64,000 nt of DNA from Ophiodon elongatus (Eukaryota; Chordata; Actinopteri; Perciformes; Hexagrammidae), in contig JACSYO010002005.1 in NCBI GenBank assembly GCA_016806645.1, positions 1,153,501 to 1,217,500 of the forward strand, in the 5' to 3' direction. The translations under genes were made by a program, and so were the position numbers. How positions within the stretch are numbered: position 1 is the first letter of the stretch; each line of letters starts with the position of its first letter. Positions 1-36,012 of this stretch are shown here, one piece after another. The notes beneath the pieces are model-generated. The model did no database searches. It saw only the letters and a program-made list of their open reading frames with translations, and had not been told where the DNA came from.

Positions 1-16121
<16,121 letters not shown>

Positions 16122-16739
16122 TCAACTTCTTTTTTTCTCCGGTAACCTCTCCTCTCTCCCCCCTTCTCTCCCCCTTCCTCCTCCTCTCACTACAAGTATC
16201 TAACGAGCCCGTGGTGAGCCTACGCCGCTGCCTCCGGGACCCCCTCTTCAAAGGGCACTGCTCCGTACGGGGTTACGAGACGACAAGTATTTAAACATTA
16301 AACCGAACCGGGACCATTGGTAAAGTGGCCCCTGTACACCGCTAGCTGAGGGGGGGCAAAAAAAATTGCTGTTTCCTACGGGAATTCAATATGGCGTATT
16401 CTCTTCAAATCTATGCGCATGCGCCCTAGGAGGGATTTCTTAAACGATGACTGCGCCCCCCATACGCCCACACCTTCATCCCTCCGGCCGGCTGATGAAT
16501 TGCACAGAATACATATTTCCTTTTTCTTTTCTTTTTTTCAGATAAATATTTAACAACAAGTAATGAAGTCCACGTCAATAATGATTAAGGGCCCTGTGGT
16601 CCAGTGGCTCTTGAAGCAGGGGCCCGGGAACCCAGAGGTGGGTGGGTTCATAGGGCATCCCCCATCAATACGAGACTCGGCATATTAACTGTTTAAATCC
16701 TAGTATTGGCACATATTTAAATTTATATGAAAAAAAAAA

Positions 16740-16790
16740 AAATATATATATATATATGAATATGAATATGAATATGAATATGAATATTCA
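16740..16790. repeat. (TA)n followed by GAATAT hexamer repeat
   Basis: A poly(A)/TA run passes into about five GAATAT units, between tent4a and srd5a1. Confidence 0.9.
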
Positions 16791-17749
16791 AAGCTGTGGA
16801 TCTGGGGTCCATTAAAGGAATCTGCCTGCCCTGGTAAGACAGGCAAGGCTCTGACAGAAAAATAACCACAGTGTAAATATTTGAAATCCTAGAAAATATT
16901 TTTAAAAAAAACATTACTCTTCAACAAAATTCAATTTACACAAACATGAGACAGAGAGGGAGACCAGGTTGTGTTGTCAGCTGGCATATCACATACTGCC
17001 GGGGGCCATAATCACAACCTCTGGCCCTTGAGAGGCTGCTCACATACATACAAACTCTGCATTCCACAGGGTAACACACAGGTTTTTGTCTTCACTCTCT
17101 TCTGTTTATTATTCCAGATGTACTCTGCGGCCCGTGGATCCTATAACGCTCATTTTGAAGGGGCAACACACAGCAGGTGGTGTTGATCATCCCGTGTACT
17201 CTGTAAACCACCCGGCCCCAGCAACAGCCCCACCTCCCAGCCCATTAGGCTCCGTGATGGAGCGGAGGCATGGCTGCATAAGGCGGAACCAGCACCTTCT
17301 GGGATGCGTGTGCACGTAAAAAGGGAGAGCGAGGAAGAGCGCGTCTTGCGTAATGCCCGCCCCCCAACCCCTGCTACTCACGTGCAGCATGTGACAGAGT
17401 CAAGGAAAACCCCCCAGAGCAAACTGTGTGCCAGCTAGGACGTGCAGCTCTCTGTATAACACACTCAGACATACAGGACACACACACACACAGCTGCATG
17501 CGCCCCCCGCACGCCTCTACACATCCACACGCCCTCCTTTCTCTCTCCCTCTGTCTGACACCGTGTGAAACGCAGGCGTTTGAGTGGAACACCAGATTGA
17601 AGACGTTATTCCTCTCATAGCTCATGTCACAGTCTCGGATCAAGCCAAACGCCGTGTGTGTGTGTGTGTGTGTGTGTGTGTCTCATTTCAAGGCTGGTTT
17701 GCCTCATTGTCATATTTTATGGGATTACTACACTGGTGGCGACTGGACC

Positions 17750-17750
<1 letters not shown>

Positions 17751-17793
<43 letters not shown>

Positions 17794-17950
17794 AATATAT
17801 ATAAATAAATATATATATAAATAAATAAATATATATATATATAATATAAATAAATAAATATATATATATATAATATATATAAATATATATATATATAAAT
17901 ATATATAAATATATATATATACATATATAAATATAAATATATATATATAC

Positions 17951-18009
<59 letters not shown>

Positions 18010-18022
18010 CATATACATATAC

Positions 18023-18069
<47 letters not shown>

Positions 18070-18097
18070 TAAATAAATATATATATATATATATATA
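17751..18097. repeat. Compound (AC)n/(AT)n array
   Basis: About 30 bp of AC repeat runs into about 315 bp of AT repeat with AAAT and ACAT interruptions, between tent4a and srd5a1. A separate (GT)n block lies at 17653-17681. Confidence 0.95.
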
Positions 18098-19024
18098 AAA
18101 ATAAAACAGAGAGAGACAGGGCTGGAAAAGTCAACAGTAGGCTCTCAGGCATAACAGTAATCGCAGATAATGTAAAGGAAGCATGCAGTAGTCTGAGACT
18201 GCATGCAGCTTGAATGATAATGAGGCCACAGCATGTTCCAGATATTTAACCCACATTAGCGGGGAGCTGTATTTGCACTGTTCTATCAACAGCTATTCCA
18301 CATTTCTACACATGGACACATTGCCCGTGGGTTATCTGCCACATTGTGGGGCTTTAATGCAGAAACAAAACAAGGGGCCTCATGCAACTGCAGAGCACCA
18401 GGTCCTGCGGGTTCAGAACTACGAATCTGGACCTGCAGTCCCAGTCAAGCTGCGAGCAGTACACCTCCATGCAGGAAGAGTAACAGCAGCAGCTGTTTAG
18501 GCCTGAAGCTGTAGCCATGCTGATGTATGACATTCACCGGCAAGGAAGAACAGAGCTCTCATTTTAACACTTGCACCACCTGCAGGCTATGACTGAGCTG
18601 AACATTTGTTTTAATGCATAGCTTCTTTACATATTTAGCTTTTTGCATATCATGCTTCTCACACATTTTAAACCAGTAAAACATGTATTAACCGGAGCAT
18701 ATTTTATGTGAAATACTGGGAAGAATACAGAATTCACATCTTCTGGTTGATTCGCAGAGAGGGAGAGGATCTTTACTGAACTTTGTTAATCCTAAAACAC
18801 ACATACAGGCCATGAGATGCACAGGCCCAAAAAAGGGTAATAAGAAATGAATTGTAATTTGACCAAGTTCTGCGATGACTTCTTTTTATTGATCAATACA
18901 TTGTTTTTGCATTATTGAATCAATTTACGTACTTCTTGTTCTATTTCCTCAATTTTTTCTTCGTCCAAAAACTCACATTAGGACAGAAAAACAAAAATTT
19001 AAAATTGTTGCAATAATAATTAAT

Positions 19025-19145
19025 TCAGCGTTCAGTTGTACTTAGCTCCACCCCCTTGTGTCACTTCTGGTTACAAAAACCAAGATGGTTGCGGCAAACT
19101 CGAGGCTTCAAATCTGCAGACCACGAGCCACGGCGACTACATTCT
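19025..19145 (+). repeat. Dispersed repeat copy (CAGCGTTCAGTTGTAC family)
   Basis: CAGCGTTCAGTTGTACTTAG, CTTCTGGTTACAAAAACC, AAGATGG, CTCGAGGCTTCAAA and GGCGACTAC recur in the same order and orientation at 61398-61525. It lies between tent4a and srd5a1. Confidence 0.65.
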
Positions 19146-19936
19146 ATCTCCAAGCCGGTTCACTCACGCGCTTTGCATATAAAAAGAAAACCCATTGGTG
19201 CTCTGGCCTGAAGATGAATGGTAATATACTCAGATGGCAGGCTCAGTAAATACTGGCTGTGTAATATAGTGATGCAATTACAAGAAGCGTGGACAAAGAG
19301 GACACAGAGAGGAAATAGCCCGGGAGAGTAAGAGAGGAGACAGCAGGCGGGGACCTCGGACATGAAGGATGTCACTCCGCGTGGCCTTCAGCGGAACGCA
19401 GCCTCCATTTCTCGCCACACTTAGACGTCCTATTATTTATTGATGGAGTAAAAAAAAACAAAAAAAACAATGACAATCTTTTCAAAAACAACACTTTAAT
19501 AAAATAAATAATGACGTGACCTTGGCTGTTGGAGAACGTCCTCCATCGGGGGAATAGTTACACTGTGGAGCATCTGTGTGAATTGTGCTTCAACGCGATG
19601 ATGTCACTTTCACTTGCATGTGAATTTCCCATAGTAATACAATAATTGCACTTGTTTCCTTTCTAAATCTATTTAAAAGGAACACTGAATTTAACGCAGA
19701 TCACGTCGTTAGCATCGATAAAATAAGACATGCTTCCAGAAAAGTCCGAACCCACAGTGATCGGATTAACTGGCTCGTGGTAAACGTGATTATGACACAA
19801 TAATAGAATAGAAGAGATGTTCGGATCGATTGCAAAGTTTCACTTTCTCATCTTTTGTCCCAGGCTCCCTCGTTTCATTCAGTCGCACACAAACTCACCC
19901 ATTCAGAGTTGTTTACGCTCGGCGTGCTCCAGCTTT

Positions 19937-19938
<2 letters not shown>

Positions 19939-20004
<66 letters not shown>
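19939..20004. repeat. (CA)33 microsatellite
   Basis: 66 bp of CA between tent4a and the 3' end of srd5a1, followed at 20065-20104 by a CTC trinucleotide repeat. Confidence 0.95.
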
Positions 20005-20007
<3 letters not shown>

Positions 20008-20064
20008 TTCTTCTTCGCTCTCCTTCTCTGAAGCCCTCCACAGGAGTGACGCGTCGAGCCTGAG

Positions 20065-20104
20065 CCTCCTCCTCCTCCTCCTCCTCCTCCTCCTACTCCT
20101 CCTC
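20065..20104. repeat. (CTC)n microsatellite
   Basis: About 40 bp of CTC with one interruption. Confidence 0.9.
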
Positions 20105-20773
20105 GTTTCAGGCATGAGTGAGTTACTGAGGCCCACATTTGACCTTATCTCTGGACTTTGAGACAATGAGGCGATTAGAAGAGTCTTTCTGACGGCACCC
20201 AGAGACAAATGTGTTGGGGAATTCAATCCTCCATCTTTCGCCTAATGGAGCTTAAAAAGATGCATTTGCAACAGACGACTCTCGAGAAAGAAGGAAAACT
20301 TTTAAGTGTCTGCTTTGCATTTCCTGGTTTATGTTCCATCTGGGAGAATATGCAGATCAGCGAAGAGTCCTAAAAGTGTTTATCGCTGGTGCAGTGTTAT
20401 AAATCCACCAGATTACTGTTGAGGTATCTTACTTCCTCCGAAAGGAGCGCTAAATGTTGCCTCACCAGCAAACGCAGCACTCCCAGTACATTCAGTTCAT
20501 GGTTGTTGGAAGTCATTTTTGCTTCATGACAATTACAGTAATAAACAGAGGTAAAAATATATTTAATATTATGGATTTCAAGTGTGGCTTGCGTGCGGCT
20601 CAGATTAGGTCACTCATAAGCATGCTGCTTTTGTTTCATTTTGTTTGCAGCAATAAAATGTTCTGACATTAGAGCTTCTCTTAATTAAAAAAAAAAAACA
20701 CCATCGTGGCAATGTTCTTCGCTGCCGTTGTAAGAACCAGTACCGTTTCAGGCTTCCAGTGCCCAGGGAGCTT

Positions 20774-26625
<5,852 letters not shown>

Positions 26626-27406
26626 GATGGAGGCGCTAATGTTACAAAACTACAAACAAATACAAACAATGTAAAATATCACCAAAATGTGCAACTATTT
26701 GACTAAACACCGTATTGATAGCTACTTCTGAAATACACACTGGAGCGTTATTGGTTTACGCACCCGAACCTCCCCGTTCAGGGCCAATCACAGAGCCCGG
26801 CTTTCGGTCTCATCAGCCAATCAGAACGCTCGCTTCTCCATCGGAGCTACTCAACGTGGTGTGGTGTCTGACGTCATCGATAAATATGCATAGATTAATT
26901 TGAAGACATCACCTGCTGTAAACAATGAAAAGGTGGCGCACTATTCTAACATTTTAGATTAAAATAAAATGCACGCTTTTACGTTACATTCAAGCGGGAA
27001 TAAACGTATTTGTAACTTGATATAAAAATACAAAATAAAAATGCTTTTTTTAAATGAGTGACTATTTTCAAGTGAGTTTCGTTAACAGTGTAATACTTTT
27101 ATATTGCACTAAAATAATTAAAATCTAAAGTCTTATTTAGGTGTGATAAATCTTTTTCTTTTTAGTTTATTTCAGGCACATTCTATGGCCACCTCTAGAG
27201 GGGGGTCCTGATTCACGTGCGTCAGAGGCAACACGTTTCGAGGATACACAGCGTCGCAGTTCATCCTCAAACGTTCGGTGGATTTAGCTACATTGTTTTT
27301 ACCCCAAATTACAGGCGATATTCCTCCACGTCCAGACACCACGACGCTCCGCAGACTTTTCTCCAGAGTCGTCTGCTGTTCCAAAAACAACAACAACAAC
27401 AACAAC
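26626..27406. promoter_or_regulatory. Shared srd5a1/nsun2 intergenic promoter region
   Basis: These 781 bp separate the start codons of two divergent genes. Two CCAAT boxes lie at 26784-26788 and 26817-26821, 33 bp apart, a spacing often seen for NF-Y pairs. A full palindromic CRE/ATF site, TGACGTCA, is at 26869-26876, and a CACGTG E-box is at 27214-27219. No clear TATA box was seen at either end. The CCAAT/CRE cluster is about 160-250 bp from the srd5a1 ATG and 530-620 bp from the nsun2 ATG. It may therefore serve mainly srd5a1, with the E-box end serving nsun2 (inference). Confidence 0.6.
27386..27406 (+). repeat. (AAC)7 directly before the nsun2 start codon
   Basis: Seven AAC units end exactly at the base before the ATG at 27407. 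They lie in the 5' leader if translation starts there. If the in-frame upstream ATG at 27278 is used they would encode seven asparagines. Confidence 0.9.
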
Positions 27407-30400
27407 ATGGGGAAGAGAAGCAGGCAGCGGCAGAAAAACCAGAGTACTGGCAGGGACGACAGAGACTCAGTAAGACTCGCACTTCTGCAGCTGCAACTTA
27501 TTTTTTGCTAATATTGGGTGTACATTGCCACCTATTATATTCCCCCTTTTTATTTACTAAATGCAAAAGGGAGCTGGGACGAACACGGTCGTATTTCCCG
27601 GAGGTTATCCTTACTTAGCTAAAGGTGTGCAGCTATGCTGCTATGCTAAACAGCTGCAACTTCACAGAGCTCTGCTGTTAGCTACGGGGCTATTTCACAA
27701 AGCAACGTGTGACCATAAGTTCTCACGTTAGTCTCGGTTATTGCGTGCCTTTTTGTTGTTGTTTATTTGCTCGGAGGGATTGTGGGCCCTTCACCAGACT
27801 TCGCTCAGAAATGTGTTGATTTTATGTGAGCATGCGTGCAGGTACAGGACACTGGTTTACTTCCTACAAGCCCAGATTGTAGATTTCTACATGCCGAATT
27901 GATCATTAGACAATACTAAAATGTAGCAGGTCTTTTACTCGTTGGGCAAGAAAACATTTAATTGCCAAATGTTTGAATGACATTTGATTTAACTATATTC
28001 TCACACAAAATATGCATTCACATCTAGATTAGTAGGTGATTTTCCAGGTATGTCTACACAAAATATTCTGTATATATGAGCCACACGTACTAATAACTAT
28101 GTGCCTGTGTGTTCAGGGCTGGGGAGTCGGCTATGCTGACATTGTCAAGGAGAACAAGCTGTTTGAGCACTACTACACAGAGCTCGGCCTGGTGCCTGAG
28201 GGAGAGTTTGAACAGTTTATGGATGCAATGAGGGAGCCGCTGCCAGCAACCATCCGCATCACTGGATACAAGAGGTGAGTCGGACAGATTTAGTACCTGG
28301 ATTCAGACTCATTTGTCTTGTTTGTGTAAACAATGAGTCAAAGCCGCTCAAAGCCGTGCACGATGCTGTACAATTAACATACATCTTCTTGCTAGAAAGT
28401 TGAGAAAACGTTGTCATCTTTTGTACATTTTTCATCATTTGAATTGCCATTTTTTTTTAAAGACGCAAACATTTTTTCCATCTCACATAAACGTAGATAA
28501 AATCCTTATAATAAGTTCACGATTGACGTGAAGCTGCAGGAGACAGTTAGACCTTGTTATTTAACTATCATTTATTAAAGTGCTTCCGAACTTAATGTGT
28601 ATGATGATGGCTGTGAAAGAGTAAAGCATGATCATCATCTTGTTTGGGTGTGTAAGTTCAGGGGTTTGAACTAATTGTAACCTGGACTACTGCTCCCTAA
28701 TGCGGGTATTTGTTGTTGTCCTCCTTTCTGTCTTATTCCAGCCATGCCAAGGAAATCCTCAACTGTCTGAAGGACAAATACTTTAAGGATATCCAAGAGG
28801 TGGAGATAGATGGTCAGAAGATTGAGGCTCCGCAGCCTCTGTGCTGGTAGGATCTCTTGGTTTACTCAAGGCTGGAAAAAAAAACACACACAGAGACTCA
28901 CTAGAAGCTAAGTACACACTGTGTCTGTCCTCTCCAGGTATCCTGATGAGCAGGCCTGGCACACCAACATGAGCAGGAAGATCATCAGGAAGTCTCCCCT
29001 GCTGGAGAAGTTCCACCAGTTTCTGGTCAGCGAGACCGAGTCGGTGAGTCAAAACAAACCAAACAGAAAGTTTACCACGTTTGCCCGTGGCTCTGTTTAA
29101 GGCCCTGTCAAAGAAGTTATGACGGGAGCGTTGCAGGTGTTCATATTAGCTGTATACACAAGAAAGGGGAAAATAAGGAAACAAAATGTTTGTGGTTGTC
29201 CTTTCAGGGTAACATCAGCCGACAGGAAGCTGTCAGTATGATCCCTCCTCTCCTCCTGAAGATTGAGTCACACCACAAGGTAAAAGCACTGCCCTCTTTG
29301 AATATTAAAGATGGTACATACCGTTGTTTTGTTTTTCTCCTTTGTTGAACACTTTCCCTTTGGCTGGAAAACAGCTGATTTGAAGCGTTGACGTGCATGT
29401 ATGTGTTTTGTTGTGCAGATCCTTGACATGTGTGCAGCTCCAGGGTCGAAGACAGCCCAGCTGATCGAGATGCTCCATTCCGACATGGACGTGCCATTTC
29501 CCGGTAAGACGCATGCATTTAAAACCAGGAAAGATGCTTCAATAACTGATTTCTTTGTATGTGATAGGAAATAATAAAAGAGGGAGATAATCAGCCGTCC
29601 CTGCCACGTAACAGTAGTTGACGTTTATCTGCTCCTCTGCCTCCAGAGGGCTTTGTCATTGCCAACGACGTGGACAACAAGCGCTGCTACCTGCTTGTGC
29701 ACCAAGCCAAGCGTCTCAACAGCCCCTGCATCATGGTGGTCAACCACGACGCCTCCTGCATCCCTACGCTCAAGATCGACTCCGACGGCAAGCAGGAGAT
29801 CCTCTTCTACGACCGCATCCTGTGTGACGTGCCCTGCAGGTCAGCAAAGGGCTGCCGTACGCGTCTGGCTTGTGTCCGCGTCACCGACACATGTATAGAG
29901 GACTGCAGGGGAGATAGAGTTTGGACGTCTGTGGAGGAAGTGGATGATGAAAGAAACATGGTTGATAAGCTCTGTAGGAGACCTTCGTGTGTCAGATGGA
30001 GATGAGGCCTCGTCCTGTCTTTGTCAAATGTCGCGTATTTACAGGTTCTTCCAAAGGGCTGTCAATAATGTTTTTCGGTACAGGGGTTAGTGGTAAAACA
30101 TCCTCCTCCTCTTGAAGTCCAGCAGCATTTCGTGGCCAAAACAGAACTGCATTTGTTTGCAAATGCCGTCTTGAGTTTAGCCAGCTGTGGTGCCGAAGCC
30201 AGGAGCCACTGCCAAACGCAACAGAGGGAGAGGGAGAGGGAGGGAGGAGGGAAGGGAAGGGAAGGGGAAGTGGTGATGAAGACGGGGAGAGAGAGAGGGA
30301 GAGGCAGGCAGGCAGCGGAGATGTGAACAGTCAGCTAAAGCCCGGCGTTTAGACAGTTTGTGCTTGGCAGACACTTTTTGCCCTGTGAGAAAGTGTCGGG

Positions 30401-32829
30401 TCGGGGGGGGGGGTTCTCTGGTGGATTCAGCACCTCGGGCCAGACGGGATGTGTCTGACTGGTGCTGCTGTCTGCTCTGTGTGTTCTGCAGCGGGGACGG
30501 CACCTTGAGGAAGAACATAGACGTGTGGAAGAAATGGACGACAAGCAACAGCCTGCACCTCCACGGGTGAGTGGGGGGGGGGAGTTTGTGTTTGTGCCTT
30601 CGTGACAACACAGGAACCCATGCAGTTGTGTGGTAGACCAAATTGACTAAAGGACAAGGGAACGGAGTGTGTTCTTTTGCTGCTAATTAAAAAAAGTTGG
30701 CAGTAGTACAGATGTGCGTGCGTGTGCGTGTGTGTGTGTTCACCAGGCTCCAGCTGCGTATCGCAGTGCGTGGTGTTGAACAGCTGGCTGTGGGAGGGAG
30801 GATGGTCTACTCCACCTGTTCACTCAACCCTATAGAGGACGAAGCTGTCATCGCAGCACTGCTGGAGAAGAGCGAAGGTAACCACCACACACAAACACAA
30901 CCAGGGTCGTGCAATATAAACAATATCTGTTGGACTTTTTAGTCCAATAAAAATTCTATTTCCAGCTTTTTCCTCTTAACTTCAGGTCGTTATTGCTGAC
31001 TTTAGTAAACAAGTCAAAAGTCTAAATTTCTCATGTGGCCTGACTCAACTGCGTCCACCACAGATATCAGAATAAAAATATGTTTCTCACAAATTCATTC
31101 CAACATTAATTAGCTTACTTTGTTTTGTAGTAATATAGCTTAAGGTTTTGAAACATTTCAAGAGCACCGATGCTTGACTTATTATTATTATTATCAGTAT
31201 GATGATTCGGGTTGCAGCTTATGATAGTATTTTTATTATCGAATATTCTCCCAATCTTTTTGTCGATTAATCAATTACTGTTGGTCTAAAGTGGCAGAAA
31301 TTGGTGACGAATGCCCTTCAGTTCCCTACAGTCCATGGGGACGTCTTCAGATCGCTCTTTTTGTATAAACCCCAACAATATTCATCTTATTATCTCAAAG
31401 AAAAGCACTAAATCGTTACATCAGAGATCCTGAAAGATTTCTTTTTGTTTCCAAGCAATGCTGGTTAATAAGTTAGTGAGACTCAAACTACTGGCAGAGC
31501 AATCGCAGGCCATTTTCTCTCACTAGGAAAGGAAGTAGGCAAGAAGAAATAAAAAAAAAACAAAGATAAAAGGGGCTCCTCAAAAGCTCTGTTTGCACTT
31601 CTTTTAAAAGAGGCACTTTTTATTGATTTTACACAGAAGATTATGCCTCGTTTTCTTTAGGCCTACAGTACAAGTTCAATGTGTCTGTATATTAAAAGTA
31701 TCCTACTTTAAACATTGACATTAAGTATTGGCAAAGTAGGTTGCTGGTTTTATTTGATAGACGTAGGGGCAGGATGTCGGACGCTTTGAAGGCATTATGA
31801 GGTTCTGAGCTTCGCTGGGAAGAAATATTAGTAACTGGACCTGGTTGAATTTTAATTGAATACCTCTGCTCTGGTATATTGTAAAACTGGTCACACGAAA
31901 CAGCAGAGTTGGAGCACATATGGTCAAAGAGCTGTAGAGCCAACTTCACAATTTAATTAGCTTTTGAGCCGCTAAATGTAACCGTATATTTTATATGAGC
32001 GGCTATTTTTAGATATAAATTTCAGTCTTTGTCTGCCAAGTTGCAATGTCTTTCCCGTCCCCGTTGCCAGGAGCGTTGGAGCTTGCCGACGGCTCGGCGG
32101 ACCTGCCAGGGCTGAAGTGGATGCCTGGGGTCGCCTCCTGGAAGGTACTGGAAAGTTTTTTTTTAGCCTTTTGACGGTCGTTGCAAATGAAACGGAAAAA
32201 ACGGTGTTGAGTGTCAGACGGAATTATCGTGTGTTCTGACGGTGGGTTACTTGTGATTGGCTCACACACACACAACGTCGTCGGTTTCCGTCTCCGCAGC
32301 TGATGACCAAAGAGGGCCATTGGTTCGCGACCTGGTCCGAGGTTCCGAGCCATCGTCGCACACAGATCCGCCCCTCCATGTTCCCGCCAACGGATCCAGA
32401 GAAACTCGCTGCCATGCACCTGGAGAGATGGTATGTACAACGCTCGCACGGTGAAGGTGTGCGCTGTTGTTTAATGTGAAGGATGTGACTCGCAAACGTT
32501 TTGAGTCCACGTATGGCTCGGTTCTAAAAGCTTTGGTCTAAAGGCTCCAAAGCCAAAGCAAATAGAAGCGTGGGACGCCTTTAACGCCCCTGTGAGTGCC
32601 AAGATAATCTGTGTATTTGTTTGGTGAGTTCAGGAACAAAAGGGCGACTATAAAAAAATGTATTCCTCTTTTAAAACTGTTCCTCAGGTTGTTTTTTTTT
32701 TTTTTTTTGTCCGTATATAGAAATGAGAGAGCTATACAAACTCTTTCCCTCCCAAACCCATCTCTTAGTTTAGCTAATTTGTCTCATCATTTTATCCTCC
32801 TGAGGCTATTTGTTCACATGAAGGCAGAG

Positions 32830-32925
<96 letters not shown>

Positions 32926-35900
32926 TTCATCTGTTTTCATTGACGCCAACTTCATTAGCTGAGTTATGTGGTTTGATTTATTTTTCTTGGCACAGCTTTG
33001 CACACATACACACTATCTGCCCGGATACACATGCATGTACACACCTTCACTCCCACTTAATGGTAGATGATGTCATTTCTACTCTGCAGCTTTAACTCTT
33101 AATGCCTAAACGGGCACGACGCCGGCCAGCAGAGGGCGACATCGTCACACGTTGTCTCGGCATCTTTTTTTTTTTGTATTGAATACTGGAGGGGAGAAAA
33201 AAAACAATCCTTGTTTATCGTCACAGTAGGTGGCACCATAAAACTCAAAGCCGTGTGTGTGTTTTATTGTCAGTATGAGGATTCTGCCACATCACCAGAA
33301 CACTGGAGGTTTCTTTGTGGCTGTGCTGGTGAAGAAAGCCCCCATGCCTTGGAACAGAAGATATCCCAAGGTACTTCATCACAAATGCAAACACTTAATG
33401 GATGATTAGGTAGCCAGTCTTTATACTGGAGGAGGGAAATGGAGCAGAATTCAATGTAATATGCGCCCCCTCCCCTTCCCCCTCCCACAATGCGTCATTC
33501 ACCTGTTACTAACCACAGCTGGGACTTCTTCTATCTTCCCCCCTTTGTCTGCTCGCCTCCGTCCCCATCGTCCCCAGCTGTGGAAGGACGGCTCAGCGGT
33601 CCAGACCGAAGGCTCCCCGGCGGCCTCGACCCCCGCAGACGGTCCCCGCCTCCCCGAGAGTGTGGAGGAGGAGGGGGAGGGCGGAGGCCCAGAGGGAAAA
33701 GTAGAGGAGGCACCCAGAGGAGCTTCCTTTGCCCAGGAGAGCACTGCTAAACAAGATGGAGTGTGTGGGTGAGCTAATAAACAAAAGGAAAAGCTCGAGG
33801 ACTTCTTGAGCCATTATAATAAGAAGATTACACTGCTTTTAATGAGAGATTACTCATTGGATTAACAAACCCTTCACTGGTCCTGAGGAGTGTGCACATT
33901 TTAAGCAATTTCCATAATTCATCGTCGACCATGTCGTCATTAAAAGCTCAGATATGAAAGCTTTACTTAAAACAATTGACGGGGGACATTTTTGCAGCAC
34001 AACCCAAATGAATTGAGCATTTTGAATTTAAGTAAGTAAATTATTTTGGTCATAACTGAACGTGTGTCTCCTCTCAGGCCTCCGGCCTCCAAGAGGATGA
34101 AGCTGCATGGTTATAAAGAAGACCCCTTCGTGTTCCTTACTGAACAAGACCCCGTCTTCACCCTCATACAGTAAGTGTCTCTCTGTGTTTTAGACATGGA
34201 CATTCAGCATTTCTGGTGTCCCAAAAAGACTTATTTAGTTTTGTCCGTTTCCTCTAGATCTTTCTACAATCTGTCACCAACCTTCCCCAAGCTCAACGTT
34301 CTGACCAGGACCCACGATGGCAAGAAGAGACACTTGTACATGGTGTCCAAAGAGCTCCGCAACGTGCTGATCAATAACAGCGAGCGCATGAAGGTGGGTG
34401 TGTGTCTGTGTGTTGTGTGTGTGTGTGTGTGTGCGCGTTTGTTTTGGTTCAACATTTAGATAATTGCACACATTGATGATGACAAAGCACTTCCTTCAAT
34501 GGAAATATGATTACAAATAGATACAACAAATCAATGATCAATTCTTTCCCGGTGGTTGGTGCCTCTATTATTGATCATTCTATATCGTGTAGACAAACAA
34601 ACTGTGTCCGGTGCACTGCCACAATAAACATAATGCAGACATATTGGCTTTGCATTGGTACAATAGCTTATGTTCATTGTGCGTGTGCGTACATGTACCA
34701 GCCAATCTGAGGAAAGCAGCCTAACAGATGGGACACTTCTCTTTCCCAAATCTCTCTGGTCCTCCACCCTGTAGCACAGGTGTGTGTTTGTGTGTGTGTA
34801 TGTGTGTGTGTCTCAGTCTCTTTGTTCTCCTCATTGTGTTTGATGCAGCTCACTTATTAGCCACTTTCTGGGGGGCTAAACCACAGTGAGTTGCATGTTT
34901 ACACATTATTACACATTCTGGGTGTGGTGGATGAAAAACAAGGCCTATGTTTACTCCCCTTCCCATTTTTATAGTATCTCAAGTTTCACAAAAGAAATCT
35001 ATGCAATAAGGCCTTTTCAGAACATTGATAGTTTAAAGCGAGGGTGGGTAATATGTTTGATCATATTATCAATTTATATTAAATTGGTTGAAATTCTCTT
35101 TACATCCCAATAGCAATCTGGTATCTGTGTCTGTCACAGGACTAAACCTACCTGCCCGTTTCTAGCTGCTAGCTCGACAGCTGTGAGAGCCAACAATAGC
35201 CATGTTTGTTGTTTACATTCATTATGATCATTTTGGGGAAGGGGCCTGAAGGGACAGGGCTGTCAGTGTTGACGACTTAACGACTTCCTCGCAAGATTTA
35301 GCCACTTTTGGAGCTAGTGATGCTAGTGCTAGCTACTTTTCATTGGAGTTTTTAGGTTGGAAAATAAATTAAGAAATATTTAGTGTACTTTTCAACGTTA
35401 CTACCTACCTAACCTTTTAATATTAAGATAATGTAATCTCTATTTCTCCCACCTTAATAGTCTCATATTAAGTTATTATGCAAGTTAAGTGTGCTTTCTG
35501 CTTCACTTCCCTGAGGTTAGTAAAGAATTCAACGTGGATATTTATTGTTGTACTTTACTCTGCAAATCACTTTGTTTCCTCCCACTCGTGCTGAGGCAGC
35601 AGAGAGCGCTCTGTTCACTTTTGTAATATCTCGTACAGGAGATGCCTTGAGCACAGAGGTTTGTCGAACACGAGTACGTAATTACAGCAGCGCAGTGATA
35701 CTAAGAGACCACGCGCAACATAATCAGTCCTTTTTTATTTTGAATTCAATGACCACCTTTGGTTTGGTTCTCAGGAGGGATGTTAATTAGTGCCCTTAAA
35801 GTCAGGAGGCTTTTGCCATCACTGTGTTGTTTTTTGTACAGAGCGACGTGTCAGCTGGCTTCTCTTTTTGTTTGCCTCTCAGGTCATTAACACGGGGGTG

Positions 35901-35963
35901 AAGGTGTGGTCTCGCAACAGTGATGGAGAGGAGTTTGGCTGTCCCTTCAGACTGGCTCAGGAG

Positions 35964-36012
<49 letters not shown>

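Larger units (their letters stand above)
16500..20773. other. Intergenic interval between tent4a promoter and srd5a1 3' end
   Basis: No exon-like sequence was found. The interval holds AT, CA and CTC microsatellites and one dispersed-repeat copy (19025-19145). A tRNA-like stretch lies near 16590-16665. The srd5a1 3' UTR must occupy part of the right end, but I could not place its poly(A) signal. Confidence 0.7.

Noticed and set aside
16590..16665. tRNA-like stretch with TGGTCCAGTGG and GGGTTCATAGGG
   Set aside because: A- and B-box resemblance only; I could not fold a cloverleaf with a proper acceptor stem, so it is at most a SINE head.
17688..18152. 154-codon Tyr/Ile-rich minus-strand frame
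   Set aside because: A translation of the AT/AC compound repeat with no protein-like composition.
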